NCBI GenBank assembly: GCA_033032175.1
Contig: CM065326.1
Coordinates: forward strand, 11,860,001 to 11,924,000
Source: Saturnia japonica
Taxonomy: Eukaryota > Arthropoda > Insecta > Lepidoptera > Saturniidae
Direction: 5' to 3'
DNA length: 64,000 nucleotides
In this document: one piece after another, positions 1 to 10,702 of the stretch
How positions within the stretch are numbered: the stretch's first letter is position 1
How the letters are laid out: every line of letters starts with the position of its first letter
Made by a program: the position numbers and the translations under genes
Notes under the pieces: model-generated
Database searches by the model: none
What the model was told of the DNA's origin: nothing
What the model saw: only the letters and a program-made list of their open reading frames with translations

Positions 1-153
1 TACTTAATAAATTTGGAATGATGATAAGGCTCCGAACACTCCGACCAGACCGACGTCGGGAAACCGTTTTTTTTTGTGTAGAGACCGTGCGCGCCCCCAA
101 GCGTCGAAACACAGACAACCGGAGCACAGGTAAAAAATAGTGTTGCCTGAACA
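1..153 (-). repeat. 3' LTR of the BEL/Pao element (partial)
   Basis: Positions 1-153 match 5908-6062 almost base for base, differing by a T in a T-run. The copy ends in GCCTGAACA like the right LTR. The rest of this LTR lies left of the window. Confidence 0.95.
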
Positions 154-163
154 TCCCGCCGCC

Positions 164-185
164 TAAGCAAGGTCCGCCTTGCTTA
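164..185. other. Perfect 9-bp hairpin beside the 3' LTR
   Basis: TAAGCAAGG (164-172), a four-base loop TCCG, then CCTTGCTTA (177-185). It sits in the polypurine-tract region between the integrase stop and the 3' LTR of the BEL element. It may be an RNA 3'-end or tract-selection structure; that role is inference. Confidence 0.6.
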
Positions 186-186
186 C

Positions 187-1371
187 CTATTCCAAAGTTA
201 CTGATGGCAACCTACACAATTTTGAAACGGGTCTCATTAAAACTCCGCCCTGTGTTTTTACCTCCGTTACCCTAACAATTCCGTCTCTACCGGGCAATAA
301 TTTTACAATTCTACCTCGTCTCCAATGAAGAGGAGCTAAATTCTCATCTTTAATCAACACTAGATCGCCTAGTTTAGGTGGATCAGTAACCGAAGTCCAT
401 TTAAATCGCTGTTGAAGAGTATGAAGGTATTCGTTTCGCCAACGTGACCAAAAATGTTGAGACATTTTTTGTAGCTGTTGATACCGAGACAACCGAGTAA
501 TTTTAACTTCCGTATAAGGATATTCGGGGAGCGCAACTAGCGGTTGCCCAATCAAGAAGTGTCCCGGTGTCAACACTTCTAAATCCAGCGGATCTGTACT
601 AAGGGGACATAACGGCCGTGAATTCAAAATCGCCTCTATTTTAGTGAAGAGAGTTGTAAGTTCCTCAAAGGTAAGCTTAGTTTCACCGATAACACGCCTA
701 GCATGAGTCTTTGCCGACTTAACGGCGGACTCAAAAAGACCTCCGAAGGTGGGGCTTGCAGGAGCGTTGAACAACCACGTTATGTTGTCCCTAGTCAATT
801 TCTGTTCTAAATCAGAATGATTGTTTCGTAAAAAGACGTACAACTCTTTCAAATATTTGTCAGTACCCGTAAAATTTGTCCCGCAATCCGAACGAATCAA
901 AGATGGTAACCCCCTTCTGGAAATAAACCGAGTGAAGGCTGCTACAAAGGCCTCTACCGAAAGATCCGCAACTACCTCTAAGTGAACCGCTTTAGTCGCG
1001 AGACAGACAAAAACACATAAATAACATTTTTGTATTTTAAAGTTCGGCAAGGTACTAGATTTTATAAAGTAGGGGCCAGCAAAATCCGTGCCGACTCCGA
1101 GAAATGCACGCACGCCCGTTATACGATCCGGTGGTAAATCTGCCATGTAGGGTTGCGTAGGTTTTGCCCGAGTCCGATAGCACTGAATGCACTTAAATGC
1201 AATATGTCTAGTCATACGCCGAGCCGAAATAATCCAGTAATTTCTGGACAATATAGCCGCTAAAGTGTTTGCACCGACGTGGCAATAAGTTTGGTGATAA
1301 TATGTAACCAATAATTCCGTGAATTTTCCTTGGCCTGGTAACAATATGGGATGCTTCGCATCGTAAGACAA
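187..1371 (-). pseudogene. BEL/Pao integrase (pol C-terminal part)
   Basis: The N-terminal zinc-binding module shows as H...CHVGANTLAAILSRNYW...CIQC. The catalytic core shows GTDFAGPYF (first Asp), SDCGTNF (second Asp) and PTFGGLFESAVK (catalytic Glu). The C-terminal part (LGDLVLIKDENLAPLHWRRG) is the usual BEL/Pao tail domain. The domain itself is open over 394 codons. It lies in the same frame as the RNase H segment upstream, from which a TGA at 1390-1392 separates it, replacing a Gly of the expected LRVGGRI stretch. The first Met at 1371 is therefore not a true start; the protein would be made as part of Pol. Confidence 0.92.
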
Positions 1372-1389
1372 TTCCGAATGTCTTATTCG

Positions 1390-2301
1390 TCATCCGACCC
1401 GTAATAAATTATTCTTATCTATAAATAAACTCAACCGCTGTAAATTATTTTTAATAATTTTGCCGGATTTTATATTAGAAATATCTTCACCAAAAAATGA
1501 TTCTTGTATTTGCCTAATCAAACACATAAGAGCGATCCGTCTCTCCGATACCGAAACGTTTCCGATCTTCCGAACTAATTTATTTTTGCAATTATATACA
1601 AATCTTAACAGGTATGCCGTAACATTAACCAATTTATTGAAAGAACTAAAACGTTCTAAGAGATTAAAATCTGGATTCAAAAGTCCGATGTTAATAAATT
1701 TAGCCGTTGCTCGCAAACCAGGTAGTAAATCCGAAGGGAATTCCAAATAATTCTTAGGCCAAGTCTGCGAAGGTTGACATAACCATGGTGGATTCCACCA
1801 CAGGTCATGTGTCAATAACGCCGCCGCCGTGGAACCGCGCGATGCCACATCAGCACAGTTCATATCACTGGGAACATGTCGCCAAGTGATACTTGCTTTC
1901 GATGACTTAATTTCCGAAACTCGATTTCCTTCAAAAACTTGAAGCTGGTGCGGCGGTATCCGTAACCACGCAAGCACAATTGTGCTGTCACACCAGGCTG
2001 TAATGTCTTCAAACCGAATGCTATTTTCTGTACATGACACAATATGGTTCAGAACACCCGTAAGCAATTTTGCCCCGTTTAATTCCAACTTGGGAATAGT
2101 GAGTCTAGTTTTTAGAGGTGCTACTCTAGACTTTGCCATTAATAACTGAATCGCGCCTGTACCGTCCGAAGCTTCTGCGCGGATATATACCGCCGCCGAA
2201 TAACCTACAGAACTGCCATCCGAGAAACCGTGGAGGCTATATCGAGCATCATAGCTTGGCTTTAAACAACGAGGCAGGAAGATCTCTTGTATTCTTGGCA
2301 A
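1390..2301 (-). pseudogene. BEL/Pao RNase H domain of pol
   Basis: SDGSSVGYSAAVYIRAE, PKLELNGAKLL and WCDSTIVLAWLR carry the acidic residues typical of the Pao-type RNase H. RHVPSDMNCADVASRG is the conserved C-terminal block (HVPS..N.AD..SRG). It ends at TGA 1390-1392, in frame with integrase. Upstream (2302-2386) the connection sequence (DWDSPAPADIV-like) runs in the same frame but carries a stop. Confidence 0.88.
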
Positions 2302-2386
2302 GTCCTCTATAATATCTTGCCACCGCTAAACTATATCAGCAGGGGCTGGAGAATCCCAATCAACCTTCCGCGAACCGTTATTGTTT

Positions 2387-3760
2387 TCAAGGCTGCTGCC
2401 TAGTAACGTAAAGTAGTAGGGATTCGTCATAAGCGATTAGATGTAAACATCGTATGGAAATATATGGACTGCATTTTAAACCGTAAGTATTAGTACAAAG
2501 TTCATACACCAACAGTGGTTCCGATGGGGATGACCGCCAGAAAATTAATTGATATCGACGATCTTCAGGATGAATCCAAGTTTGTCTAAACATCATTTTG
2601 ATGTCCGTCGTAAATACTATACGAGGCCACCGAAAATTCAAAATGATGTCCGTGATGTCATTTTGGAGTCGTTCGCCACAATATAAGCAGTCGTTCAACG
2701 AAACCCCCGAGCTAGTTTTCTCACTACCATTAAATACTACGCGAATTTTAGATGTATCTCCGCATTTTTTAAATACACCATGATGTCCTATAAAATAATG
2801 TTCGAGTCCCGAACTAAAATCAAATGACGAAACTTGCATATGACCGAGTTCCAAATATTCGTTCATAAACCCAACATATTTCTCGCGAAATTCCGGGTTC
2901 CGTGCCATTCTACGTTCTAATGAGTAGAACTGGTTTAAAGCTTTATTCCGAGAATCTCCCAATAATTTCCTATCACACTCCGGAAGGAGTGGAAGACGAA
3001 CTGTATATTTACCGTCTAAGCCGCGTGACGTCGTAGTTAAGAATAGACGTTCACACTCCAAGTCTATAGGATCCCTAATTTTAGTCTGAGGTGGTTCCTC
3101 AGTACGCCAAAATTTTTCTACCGTTTCCAATAACGTATTTCCTATAAAATAATCCGTTTTATTATCCGATTGTACCGGGCCGAAAATCGCAAAATCAAAA
3201 ATAGTACCTAAGGCATAAGGACCGTGTTTCCCTAAATTGATTTTATCGCCATTTAAAATTTTACCCAAAATATCGCAACCGAAAATTATATCTATCTCTT
3301 GTAATCGAGAACATGCCTTATCCGCCGAATGTATATTGTTGCTATCACAATTGAAATTTAATCTCTCCGCTAAATAAGTAGTAGGTTTCTTTAAAACCAC
3401 CGCCGTGACCGATAACAAGTTATTGGAACTTGTAGGTTTAAAATATATTGTAACAACTGATTGACTATTATGAGTCTGTAGCCCGCCGATACCTATTAAA
3501 GGTACAGTCATATAATGTCGATGCAAACCTAACCGAGAAACCAAATCATTTCGTACGATGGTCACTTGTGCTCCGAGATCTAGTAGAGCGCGCGCCTTAA
3601 TGAAACTGTTACTTTGTTTTTTCACATCAATAACCACCGTCGGTAAAATAACGTTGTCAATAAGTTTAGGTACCGTTTCATCCGAAATATTATTTAAATT
3701 ACGCGCACCTTCCAACTGAGCTGACGAAATGATTTTATTATTTGTATATATTATTGATTG
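2387..3760 (-). pseudogene. BEL/Pao protease and N-terminal part of reverse transcriptase
   Basis: This segment is in the same frame as gag and open right after the gag stop. The protease motif is ALLDLGAQVTIV, where DLGA stands for the usual D[ST]GA. The RT part begins around FDFSSGLEHYFIGHHGVFK and reaches motif A, FTTDIKMMFRQ. It then passes YGLKCSPY and IRCLHLIAYDES and jumps into unrelated sequence ending at 2387. No YxDD box or thumb follows before the connection region at about 2370, so roughly 0.8-1 kb seems deleted, judged from usual BEL pol length. This copy cannot encode a working RT. Confidence 0.88.
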
Positions 3761-3763
3761 CTA
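3755..3763 (-). promoter_or_regulatory. Candidate UAG readthrough site between gag and pol
   Basis: Read on the minus strand the sequence is TAG CAA TCA. It matches the UAG-CARYYA leaky-stop pattern described for tobacco mosaic virus and related readthrough signals. Pol stays open in the same frame after it (CAA TCA ATA ATA TAT ACA and on into the protease). The alternative is that the TAG is only a disabling mutation. Confidence 0.5.
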
Positions 3764-5248
3764 TGCTAAATGATTACTGCGCGACCGGACGTTTACCGGG
3801 CTAGCAGATTCCTGACGGCGTCGCGAATGTTCTCCAGATCGCGCGCAAGTACACTCCGAGTTCTGACGACCGAGCTTATCGGCACTGCGTCTCCGTTCCG
3901 AGAGACTGTTATGGCTTGATACATAGCGGCGATCATGTGACCTATCACCCGCACCGCCTGCGCTGTAACCGGCTGATTTGTTACCCGTATATGATCGCTT
4001 ACTATCGTGATTACGATCTTGAGACCTAACACCACGATACATTGCCGACTGAGTATTCCGTGATTGGTTTGTTGCTGAACAAACCAATCGATGGTGACCT
4101 ACGTGACCACATTTATCACATGGCACATATTTGCCACAAGTTACCGCTGTATGAGTTCCGAAACATTTAAAACAAAGGCCGTTGTACACTACCCACTCCC
4201 TTCGTGAATGTGCATGAAGTTTAATAAATTTAAAACACTCCGAAATGTTGTGATTGTTCATATTGCAGTACATACAAGTTTTCCGTTCGGTTGTATGTTG
4301 GCTTGTACCTACAAGATGAATCACCCGGTTCCGCCTAGTGTTGCTCGACCGTGGATGCTTGTTTGAATCTGACTGATTATTCGAAGTCGTCATATCCGTA
4401 GTAGCCGTATCTATATGGCGACACTCGTTCTGCAGAAATTCTAACAGTTGTGTAAATGTCGGTACTACCAAATTATTTCCGCCGTACTTTTGTTCAAACC
4501 GAGACTTCAAATCCGTAGGTAATTTAAGTAAGCTGATATGGAGCAATAAATAACTCCATTCTGATACTGGAAAACCTAAGTTTTCTAAGGCCCTTGATGA
4601 TTCTAATAAGGGATTTAGAATTTCAGTACGAAGCCCGTTACATTTACTCATCGTTGGCAAATGTAAAATTCTAGCAATCTGACTGTCTGCCAATAACCGT
4701 TTGTTTTCATACCGGCCGCGTAAAATCTCTAGACCCGTATCTAAAGATTCGTCCACCATCGGCAAATGTTTTAGCAACGACCTAGGCTCGTTTTCGACGT
4801 GCGAAAACAAGTAATGGAATTTCTCCGTTTTAGAAATATCATTACGAGCTAAAACCAATGACGTAAACAACGAAATAAAACTTGTCCACGAATATACGTC
4901 ACCGTCAAAATGCGCAAGATTTATGGTGGGCAAACGCGCAGATTGAGCACTCTCCGTGGGTTTGTGGACCCCTTCCAGATTGGGATAAGCCGCTGATACC
5001 GCCTCCAGCTGGTTATAAATTTCCTCAGCTTCCTTATATTTTTGATCATACTGCTGAACCAATTCCTCATCGGTCTCATCAGTCAAAAGTGCCTCATAAC
5101 ATTCATACAAAATGCTATACCGCTCATCTATTTTCCGTAAGCGCGCCGAAATCACTCCCGTGGTGTGCTTTTTACTATTTATCATTTCCAAAGTATTGAA
5201 AAACCAATCATATTGAGTTTTGAATTTAATTGAATGTGGTTTGGGCAT
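3761..5248 (-). CDS. BEL/Pao Gag (495 aa)
   Basis: An open Gag, starting MPKPHSIKFKTQ at 5248. The N-terminal half is helical (DUF1759-like: LPTINLAHFDGDVYSWTSFISLF, ILRGRYENKRLLADSQIARIL). Three zinc knuckles sit at about residues 325-395: CMYCNMNNHNISEC, CFKCFGTHTAVTC and CDKCGHVGHHRLVC. The tail is Arg/Ser-rich and basic. Gag would assemble the virus-like particle and bind element RNA. The stop is TAG (3761-3763), followed in frame by CAA TCA and an open pol frame, a context known to favour stop-codon readthrough. Confidence 0.9.
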   Translation of the reverse strand: MPKPHSIKFKTQYDWFFNTLEMINSKKHTTGVISARLRKIDERYSILYECYEALLTDETDEELVQQYDQKYKEAEEIYNQLEAVSAAYPNLEGVHKPTESAQSARLPTINLAHFDGDVYSWTSFISLFTSLVLARNDISKTEKFHYLFSHVENEPRSLLKHLPMVDESLDTGLEILRGRYENKRLLADSQIARILHLPTMSKCNGLRTEILNPLLESSRALENLGFPVSEWSYLLLHISLLKLPTDLKSRFEQKYGGNNLVVPTFTQLLEFLQNECRHIDTATTDMTTSNNQSDSNKHPRSSNTRRNRVIHLVGTSQHTTERKTCMYCNMNNHNISECFKFIKLHAHSRREWVVYNGLCFKCFGTHTAVTCGKYVPCDKCGHVGHHRLVCSATNQSRNTQSAMYRGVRSQDRNHDSKRSYTGNKSAGYSAGGAGDRSHDRRYVSSHNSLSERRRSADKLGRQNSECTCARSGEHSRRRQESASPVNVRSRSNHLA

Positions 5249-5708
5249 TTTACTATAAATTTAAACAAAATAAATGGACTTACGTTAATTTCTGTATCGA
5301 ATAATAAAATAACTCAGTGTACTCCTAGCCTAATAACAGTTTTTGAAGTACCGACCGAAATATTGTGAACCTATTATGTGAAATATTTAATGAAATAGAT
5401 ATTTTATGAACAATAATTAATGAAATTAGCCGTATCTAATCGTATCTATAGAAATAATAACGAAAAAGTAATTAATAACACAAAAAACTTTTTTTTAAAC
5501 TACCCCGGGTTACCGAACCGAATACTGATAATTTTAGAAATTCTACCGAAATAAGATGTTAATTGATGAAGGATAATTTAAGCAAGTCCCTATCCTGCAC
5601 GAAGGACCATGAAATGTGGGGGCCGGATACTTAGAACGGCGAATTAAAGCCGTCTAGTTTTGTGATTCGCCGGTCCCGGGACTTCCTAAATCCTATCAAT
5701 TCGGGATT
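5249..5708 (-). other. BEL/Pao 5' leader
   Basis: This AT-rich stretch lies between the 5' LTR and the gag start. It should hold the primer-binding site next to 5709 and packaging sequences. I could not assign the tRNA primer. Confidence 0.6.
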
Positions 5709-6062
5709 TGTTCAGGCCCACCAAAAATCACTGAGCCCGGCCGAACCGTGCCGACTTACCTGGGGTCGCCGTTGATGCGGTGTCCTTGACCGGGTGCAAA
5801 TCCACACTGGTCACTGTAGCGGCCGCCGTTGTCAGAGTTATTATATCTGCTTAGGTACACACAAAACTGTTCCACCACGAACAAGCGTTTTTTATGAAGC
5901 AATCACAGTACTTAATAAATTTGGAATGATGATAAGGCTCCGAACACTCCGACCAGACCGACGTCGGGAAACCGTTTTTTTTTTGTGTAGAGACCGTGCG
6001 CGCCCCCAAGCGTCGAAACACAGACAACCGGAGCACAGGTAAAAAATAGTGTTGCCTGAACA
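5709..6062 (-). repeat. 5' LTR of the BEL/Pao element (354 bp)
   Basis: It starts TGTTCAGGC and ends GCCTGAACA on the + strand, a 9-bp terminal inverted repeat. Its right 155 bp match the partial LTR at 1-153. In minus orientation it should hold the element promoter. Confidence 0.92.
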
Positions 6063-6151
6063 TAATTATTAATTTGTGTAAAATACACTTACATACACTG
6101 ATAATTATTATTTGTATCTCGAAAGTTAGCTTTCTTTATCATGATGTAATA
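6063..6151 (+). repeat. Spacer fragment of the host 208-bp repeat array
   Basis: TAATTATTAATTTGTG..., ACTTACATACACTGATAATTATT and TTTGTATCTC match the spacer sequence seen between the cores at 12.4-20.6 kb. The BEL element lies on its left and the CR1-like LINE on its right, so both entered one spacer. Confidence 0.85.
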
Positions 6152-6352
6152 ATAATAATAATAATTTATTGGAACTAAAAATTATGTTGCAACAAAAACA
6201 AAATGCACGATATTAGCCGCTATAGTGAAGACTTTGTGGCAGCCAATAGCGCCCACTTCCAGACAGCATAACAATAGGGTCTGCGTTCCACTATACAATT
6301 ACCAATACATGAAATATACATTGAACAACATTTTTTTTACACTTTAGAGTAT

Positions 6353-6386
6353 CGTGTGTGTGTGTGCGTGTGTGTGTGTGAGTATG
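6353..6386. repeat. (GT)n microsatellite
   Basis: An interrupted GTGTGTGTGTGCGTGTGTG tract inside the 3' UTR of the CR1-like LINE. Confidence 0.9.
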
Positions 6387-6659
6387 TAAGCGAGTTTTCG
6401 TTGTTTGTATGTGTGGGTATGGAGCGGGCTCTTGTTTGTGTGTTATAGAATATGCAGGTTTCGAAGAGAGAACAAAATCTATATTCTAGTCTAAATTTCA
6501 AGAGAATTTAATATTAAGTTTTAATTATATCTTCAGTTTCCTCATAACTAAGTGAGAGGAGACAATGAACGATGCGTATTTTTCATTTACGGTAGGTAAG
6601 TGGGAAAATGTTTAGTTCTTTGTTAAGTCTGTTATATGTACTTACTTATATAACTGTAC

Positions 6660-7410
6660 TCAGAAAATGAAATTGTCTTCTACTACAACAAGACTGGAAA
6701 GATCGTTTTTACACACTCTGTCAGTTCTGCGCTTCTGATTATATGTTTTTGGATCAAAAGTGAGAGTTGAGTGTTGACGGAGAACAGCATTTAGGAGAAA
6801 GGATTTCCTAACTGTGGGAATTTGCCACAGTGTATATAATTCATTCGTAGGGAATCGTATTGGCTTTTATGCTATGACTTTTCATACAGCCCTCTGGGCT
6901 CTTTCTAGTCGAGGAAATAAGCTCTTTCCAGTTCCACCCCAAGCCGAAATACAATAGGTTACAATTGAATGAGCTAAGGCGAAGTATACTGTTTTCAATA
7001 TATCAGAGTCCGCAGAGGTTCTTAATGCTTTAAACACAAATATTAGTTTTCTGACCCTAGATATAAGTGAATCTACTTGTTTATCCCATGCCAAAGTGCT
7101 ATCAATCAAAACATCAAGATATTTGATGGTATGGATACGTTCAATTATAGGATAGCAAGATGTTAAATTATCTAACGTACAACATTTATGAGCTGTTAAA
7201 CTATAAGAGGAGATAGGCTGGGATGTAACTCTAGGAGCAAATGTAATAAACTTAGTTTTGTCTAGGTTCAGCCTTAATAAGTTAGCGGACAGCCATTTCA
7301 TAATTAAATTAAAAAAATGTTCAGCATGTGTGCGAGTTTCAAACCAATTCTCGCCTCGAACATTAATTACGGTATCGTCAGCATACGTTTTGATTTTAGC
7401 ACTATTAAGA
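6660..7410 (-). pseudogene. C-terminal half of LINE reverse transcriptase
   Basis: It begins with the catalytic box SAKIKTYADDTV (about 7360-7405). It continues with WLSANLLRLNLDKTKFITF, TIKYLDVLIDSTLAW (motif E region) and CISAWGGTGKSLFPRLERAQ. A frame change near 6880 carries it on as RFPTNELYTLWQIPTVRK to a TGA at 6660-6662. This is the thumb and C-terminal part of a CR1/jockey-type RT. It is broken from its N-terminal half by the TIR element at 7457. Confidence 0.85.
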
Positions 7411-7639
7411 GATCATTCAATAAAGATCATATCAAGAGATACATAGATCATTTATACAACATGTTACATAATAAACGCACACTGTGAAAACAGTTTGTTA
7501 AGAATCGGTTACTGAATCGATTTCAGCTATTTTTAATATAGGTAATTTTTTATCCGAAAAATACTCAAATAAAAGTAAATTAATCACCCTCTCGTCGAAC
7601 AGTCGAAACAAACGAAAATGAAACATAAATCCAAACAAT

Positions 7640-8960
7640 AAGTAAAATGGGCGTGCGTCTGCCCGTTACAAAATGTGCTACGTCAACCAATACAGAGCGG
7701 GACCGCGCACCGAGAGCGCGAACGCGACGGAAACGATTCCCTCGAACTCTGTATAACCGACGGCGGAATACACGCTACGGTAACCAGCTGTCTGGAAACA
7801 AGTGCGTGCGAGCCCCTCTCACTACGTGTGACCGACCCTGCTCACACCCGAAACTACTAGGCGTGAAGAGGGCGAAACATTAAGGTACACACGCAGTGAG
7901 GTGTCTTCTTGTAGGCGTGGCGCTGACGTAGCACGGGAGCGGAGAGGACTGGGTCGCTGGCGGGTTGAACACTTGAAGACGCAATGACACACAGATACCA
8001 CAATAAATTTCGCTGTATTCTTCAAGATACAATAATTCTTCTTAATATACAATTTTCTTAGTACTATCTTCCTAGTACTGTCTTCTGAGTACTGTTTTTC
8101 CAGTCTTGTTTCTTGAGTCTTGAGTCTTCAGTTTGTGGCACCTGTGTGTGCCGGTAGGCCCCGACGGATAGACTTATCTCACCGTTGGAGCGGGACGGAG
8201 CGATAGCGTCTATCTCTTTACTGCTCTAGCATTACCAAATATGGTCATGGCCCGCTAACCGCGGTGACGCGTTGTGGCTGCACTATTGCTGTCCCTGTCT
8301 ATGTTATTATTATTATTTCTACACAATGTTTAATAAATTGTTAATATCTCTAAATATAATTATCGAATCACTACAAAACCTGTTTTATGTTATTGTAGAC
8401 ATAAATACCTATATAAAAACACTAATTGCAACGTTAAAGGTTGATAAACATCGTAAATATAAAGCGATAAACATTACAACCTTAAACGGCCTAAAAACCC
8501 GTTATGTACGCACTATTAAACGTTACAAACATTATAAAACACACATAGCAGGCTAATTATCCTATACAACATTAAACATTACACATAACTACTATAAAAC
8601 ACAGATTATTGATGATACATAAGTTCAATACTTTAAGAGACTATTTCTACGATATTATAAGCATTTTTACAAGTTATTTACTATTCTTATATACCTACAA
8701 GTTGTAATATTATATTCAAAACATTAAATCGACGATCGCGTATACAAATTCTTAGTCCCTACAACTTATATTTACAATTATGATTTTTATCATCACGCTT
8801 AGGCCTACGCGTCGCTAACAATAAGGATTTTTTTCAATGTAATTGGAAACGAAGAATGTTATTTAACAAATAGATTTAAGAATGAACTTTATTACAAAGA
8901 ACATAAAGTTTTTTACAACAATAAATATAAAAACTCAGCGAACGGTGTCAATTGTCATCA
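7640..8960. other. Interior of the TIR element without a recognised gene
   Basis: A locally GC-rich stretch (7640-8250) with short open frames on both strands is followed by an AT-rich stretch. I recognise no protein motif in either, and treat the short frames as chance. Confidence 0.5.
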
Positions 8961-9099
8961 GCTAATGAGAAAGGTGCGGGCGGCGCGGCGCGGCGTTGTT
9001 AAAGTTATTTATACAAACAAAACAAGCTAGTCGAACTTTGAATCTAGTCATGCCGCATGCGTCGCGTCGACCTTATCAGTGAGAGCGTGTTTTTGGAAA

Positions 9100-10170
9100 T
9101 ATTTTGATAACTTTTGGGCGCGATGTCTTTTCGATACACTAACATTCAATACACCGAAATGGTAAGAACTTTGGCGCAGTGTGGCACTAGCTTGCAGAAC
9201 ATTTAATAATAGGCATGGTACCAGCGTAGACCGCAAGACTATGTTAGCCGCAATTCAGCGGCTCCGAGACCATGGTTCTTTTCATCCGAACACTGCCATC
9301 GACCGGGGAGAAAATAACCGCACACATACTCGTCTTCAGAACGAAATACTAAATTATTTTGACGAGAATCCCCATAGCAGTACCCGAGAAGTAGCACCAT
9401 ATTTTGAGGTCAGTCACTTGTACGCGTGGCGAATGCTTCATGGTGACGGTGAGCAACCATTTCACCTGAGACGCTGTCAGGAGTTGACTGCACGTGATTA
9501 CGTACTAAGGTTAGAGATCAGCCGGTGGTTATTGGAAAATTGGCAGCGAAACATTATTTGGACCGACGAAAGTACATTTACACGTGTGGGAATGTGGGCA
9601 TTTGTGGATGCACGAAAATCCTCACGCATGCAGAGTGGACTCCTTCCAGCATCGTTTCTCGGTTAAAGTTTGGGCTGGTGTTATCGGTACTCACGTATTG
9701 GGGCCCGTCTTATTAGAGAGATTAACAGGAGCGTCTTATTTACAGTTTTTGCGAGAGACTTTACCGACGCTGCTAGAAGGCATACCTCTTGTACATTTAC
9801 GAGAGGTATTATATCAACATGACGGTGCCTCTGCGCATTTCACGTGGAGTGTTCGACAACATCTTGAGTGCGAGTATGGAGAGCGCTGGATCGGTCGCGG
9901 CAGACCTGTCCAATGGCCTCCCAGATCAGCTGGCTTGACGCCTCTTGACTTTTTTTTGTGGGGACGTATTAAATCGTAAGTGTACTTTAACGAGACCACA
10001 AGTGCCAAAGACCTAAAAATAAGGATAGTAGCCGCCTTCCAAAAAGGGAAAAGTGACACTAGTGTTTTAAGTAAACTAAGATAACAATTACGCAAACGGG
10101 CAATAAAGTGCATTGAACAAGGTGGTGGACATTTTGAAAATGTTTTGAAGAGAGGTCGCCGTATGAGTGC
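9100..10170 (+). pseudogene. DD41D mariner-like transposase remnant
   Basis: The N-terminal helix-turn-helix region is degenerate (FNNRHGTSVDRKTMLAAIQRL). The catalytic domain gives IIWTDEST (first Asp, about 9560), then after a frame change LYQHDGASAHF (second Asp) and WPPRSAGLTPLDFFLWG (third Asp). There are 41 residues between the second and third Asp, the DD41D (rosa-like) spacing. It breaks at about 9584-9666 and past 9979. GC-rich inverted sequences near 8967-8990 and 10372-10390 probably mark the ends of this copy. Confidence 0.8.
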
Positions 10171-10702
10171 AAATTAATCTGTAAACTCAAGACTGCAGTA
10201 GACTGTAAGTACTAAGTTATGTACTTCATTATTTAATTATTGAAAAAGTATTATTCTCATCTTTTAAACACGCCGCCTTTATTTAATTTATCTATTATAC
10301 ATAAACAACTCGGTACTCGGTTATTATGCACGATTCCTATTTCGTTTGTAGGCACTTCTCGAAACCGCGATGCCGCGCCGCGCCACGCCGTTTATTGCGT
10401 ACTATACTTACATATTTTTTGTGTAGATTTGTAATGTGACCATACTACTAGCCCATAATGAGTATAACCAATTTCACAAATAAAAAATATCAAAACACAT
10501 ACAAGTAAATTTGTTTTGTCGTTATATTTCTGATTATTCTAATTGGGGTGTGCGTTATTCCTGTTACATGTTGTATAAATTAAAAATAGGATAGGACCTA
10601 GTACACTACTTTGAGGTATCCCGTAGGTAAGAAATGCATGTTCACTCATTAAGTTATTAATTTTGACGATATGTGAGCGATCACTTAAATAGCTTTTAAA
10701 TA

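Larger units (their letters stand above)
1..6062 (-). mobile_element. BEL/Pao LTR retrotransposon, defective, 3' end cut by window edge
   Basis: Order on the minus strand is 5' LTR (5709-6062), gag, protease, partial RT, RNase H, integrase and 3' LTR (1-153, continuing outside the window). The LTR termini are a 9-bp inverted repeat, TGTTCAGGC and GCCTGAACA. The RNase H and integrase types, the large gag with several zinc knuckles and the pol order fit the BEL/Pao superfamily. The copy is dead: the RT catalytic core is deleted, an in-frame TGA separates RNase H from integrase, and the connection region carries a stop. On the right it abuts spacer sequence of the host repeat array, so it inserted into a spacer of that array. 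Confidence 0.93.
7457..10573. mobile_element. 3.1-kb TIR transposon of uncertain superfamily, inserted in the LINE
   Basis: The ends are inverted repeats: CAACATGTTACATAATAAAC... at 7457-7482, and the reverse complement CAACATGTAACAGGAATAAC... at 10548-10573 (about 21 of 26 matching). TATA flanks both ends (7453-7456 and 10574-10577), a probable target duplication. Removing it brings the RT segments LFLIY and TYADD close together. Its interior holds an AT-rich region, a GC-rich region (7640-8250) and a DD41D transposase remnant bounded by its own GC-rich inverted repeats, so it may be composite. The superfamily is unknown to me. Confidence 0.7.

Noticed and set aside
8272..8556. 94-codon plus-strand frame in the TIR element
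   Set aside because: AT-rich with no recognisable motif or conserved context; probably chance.
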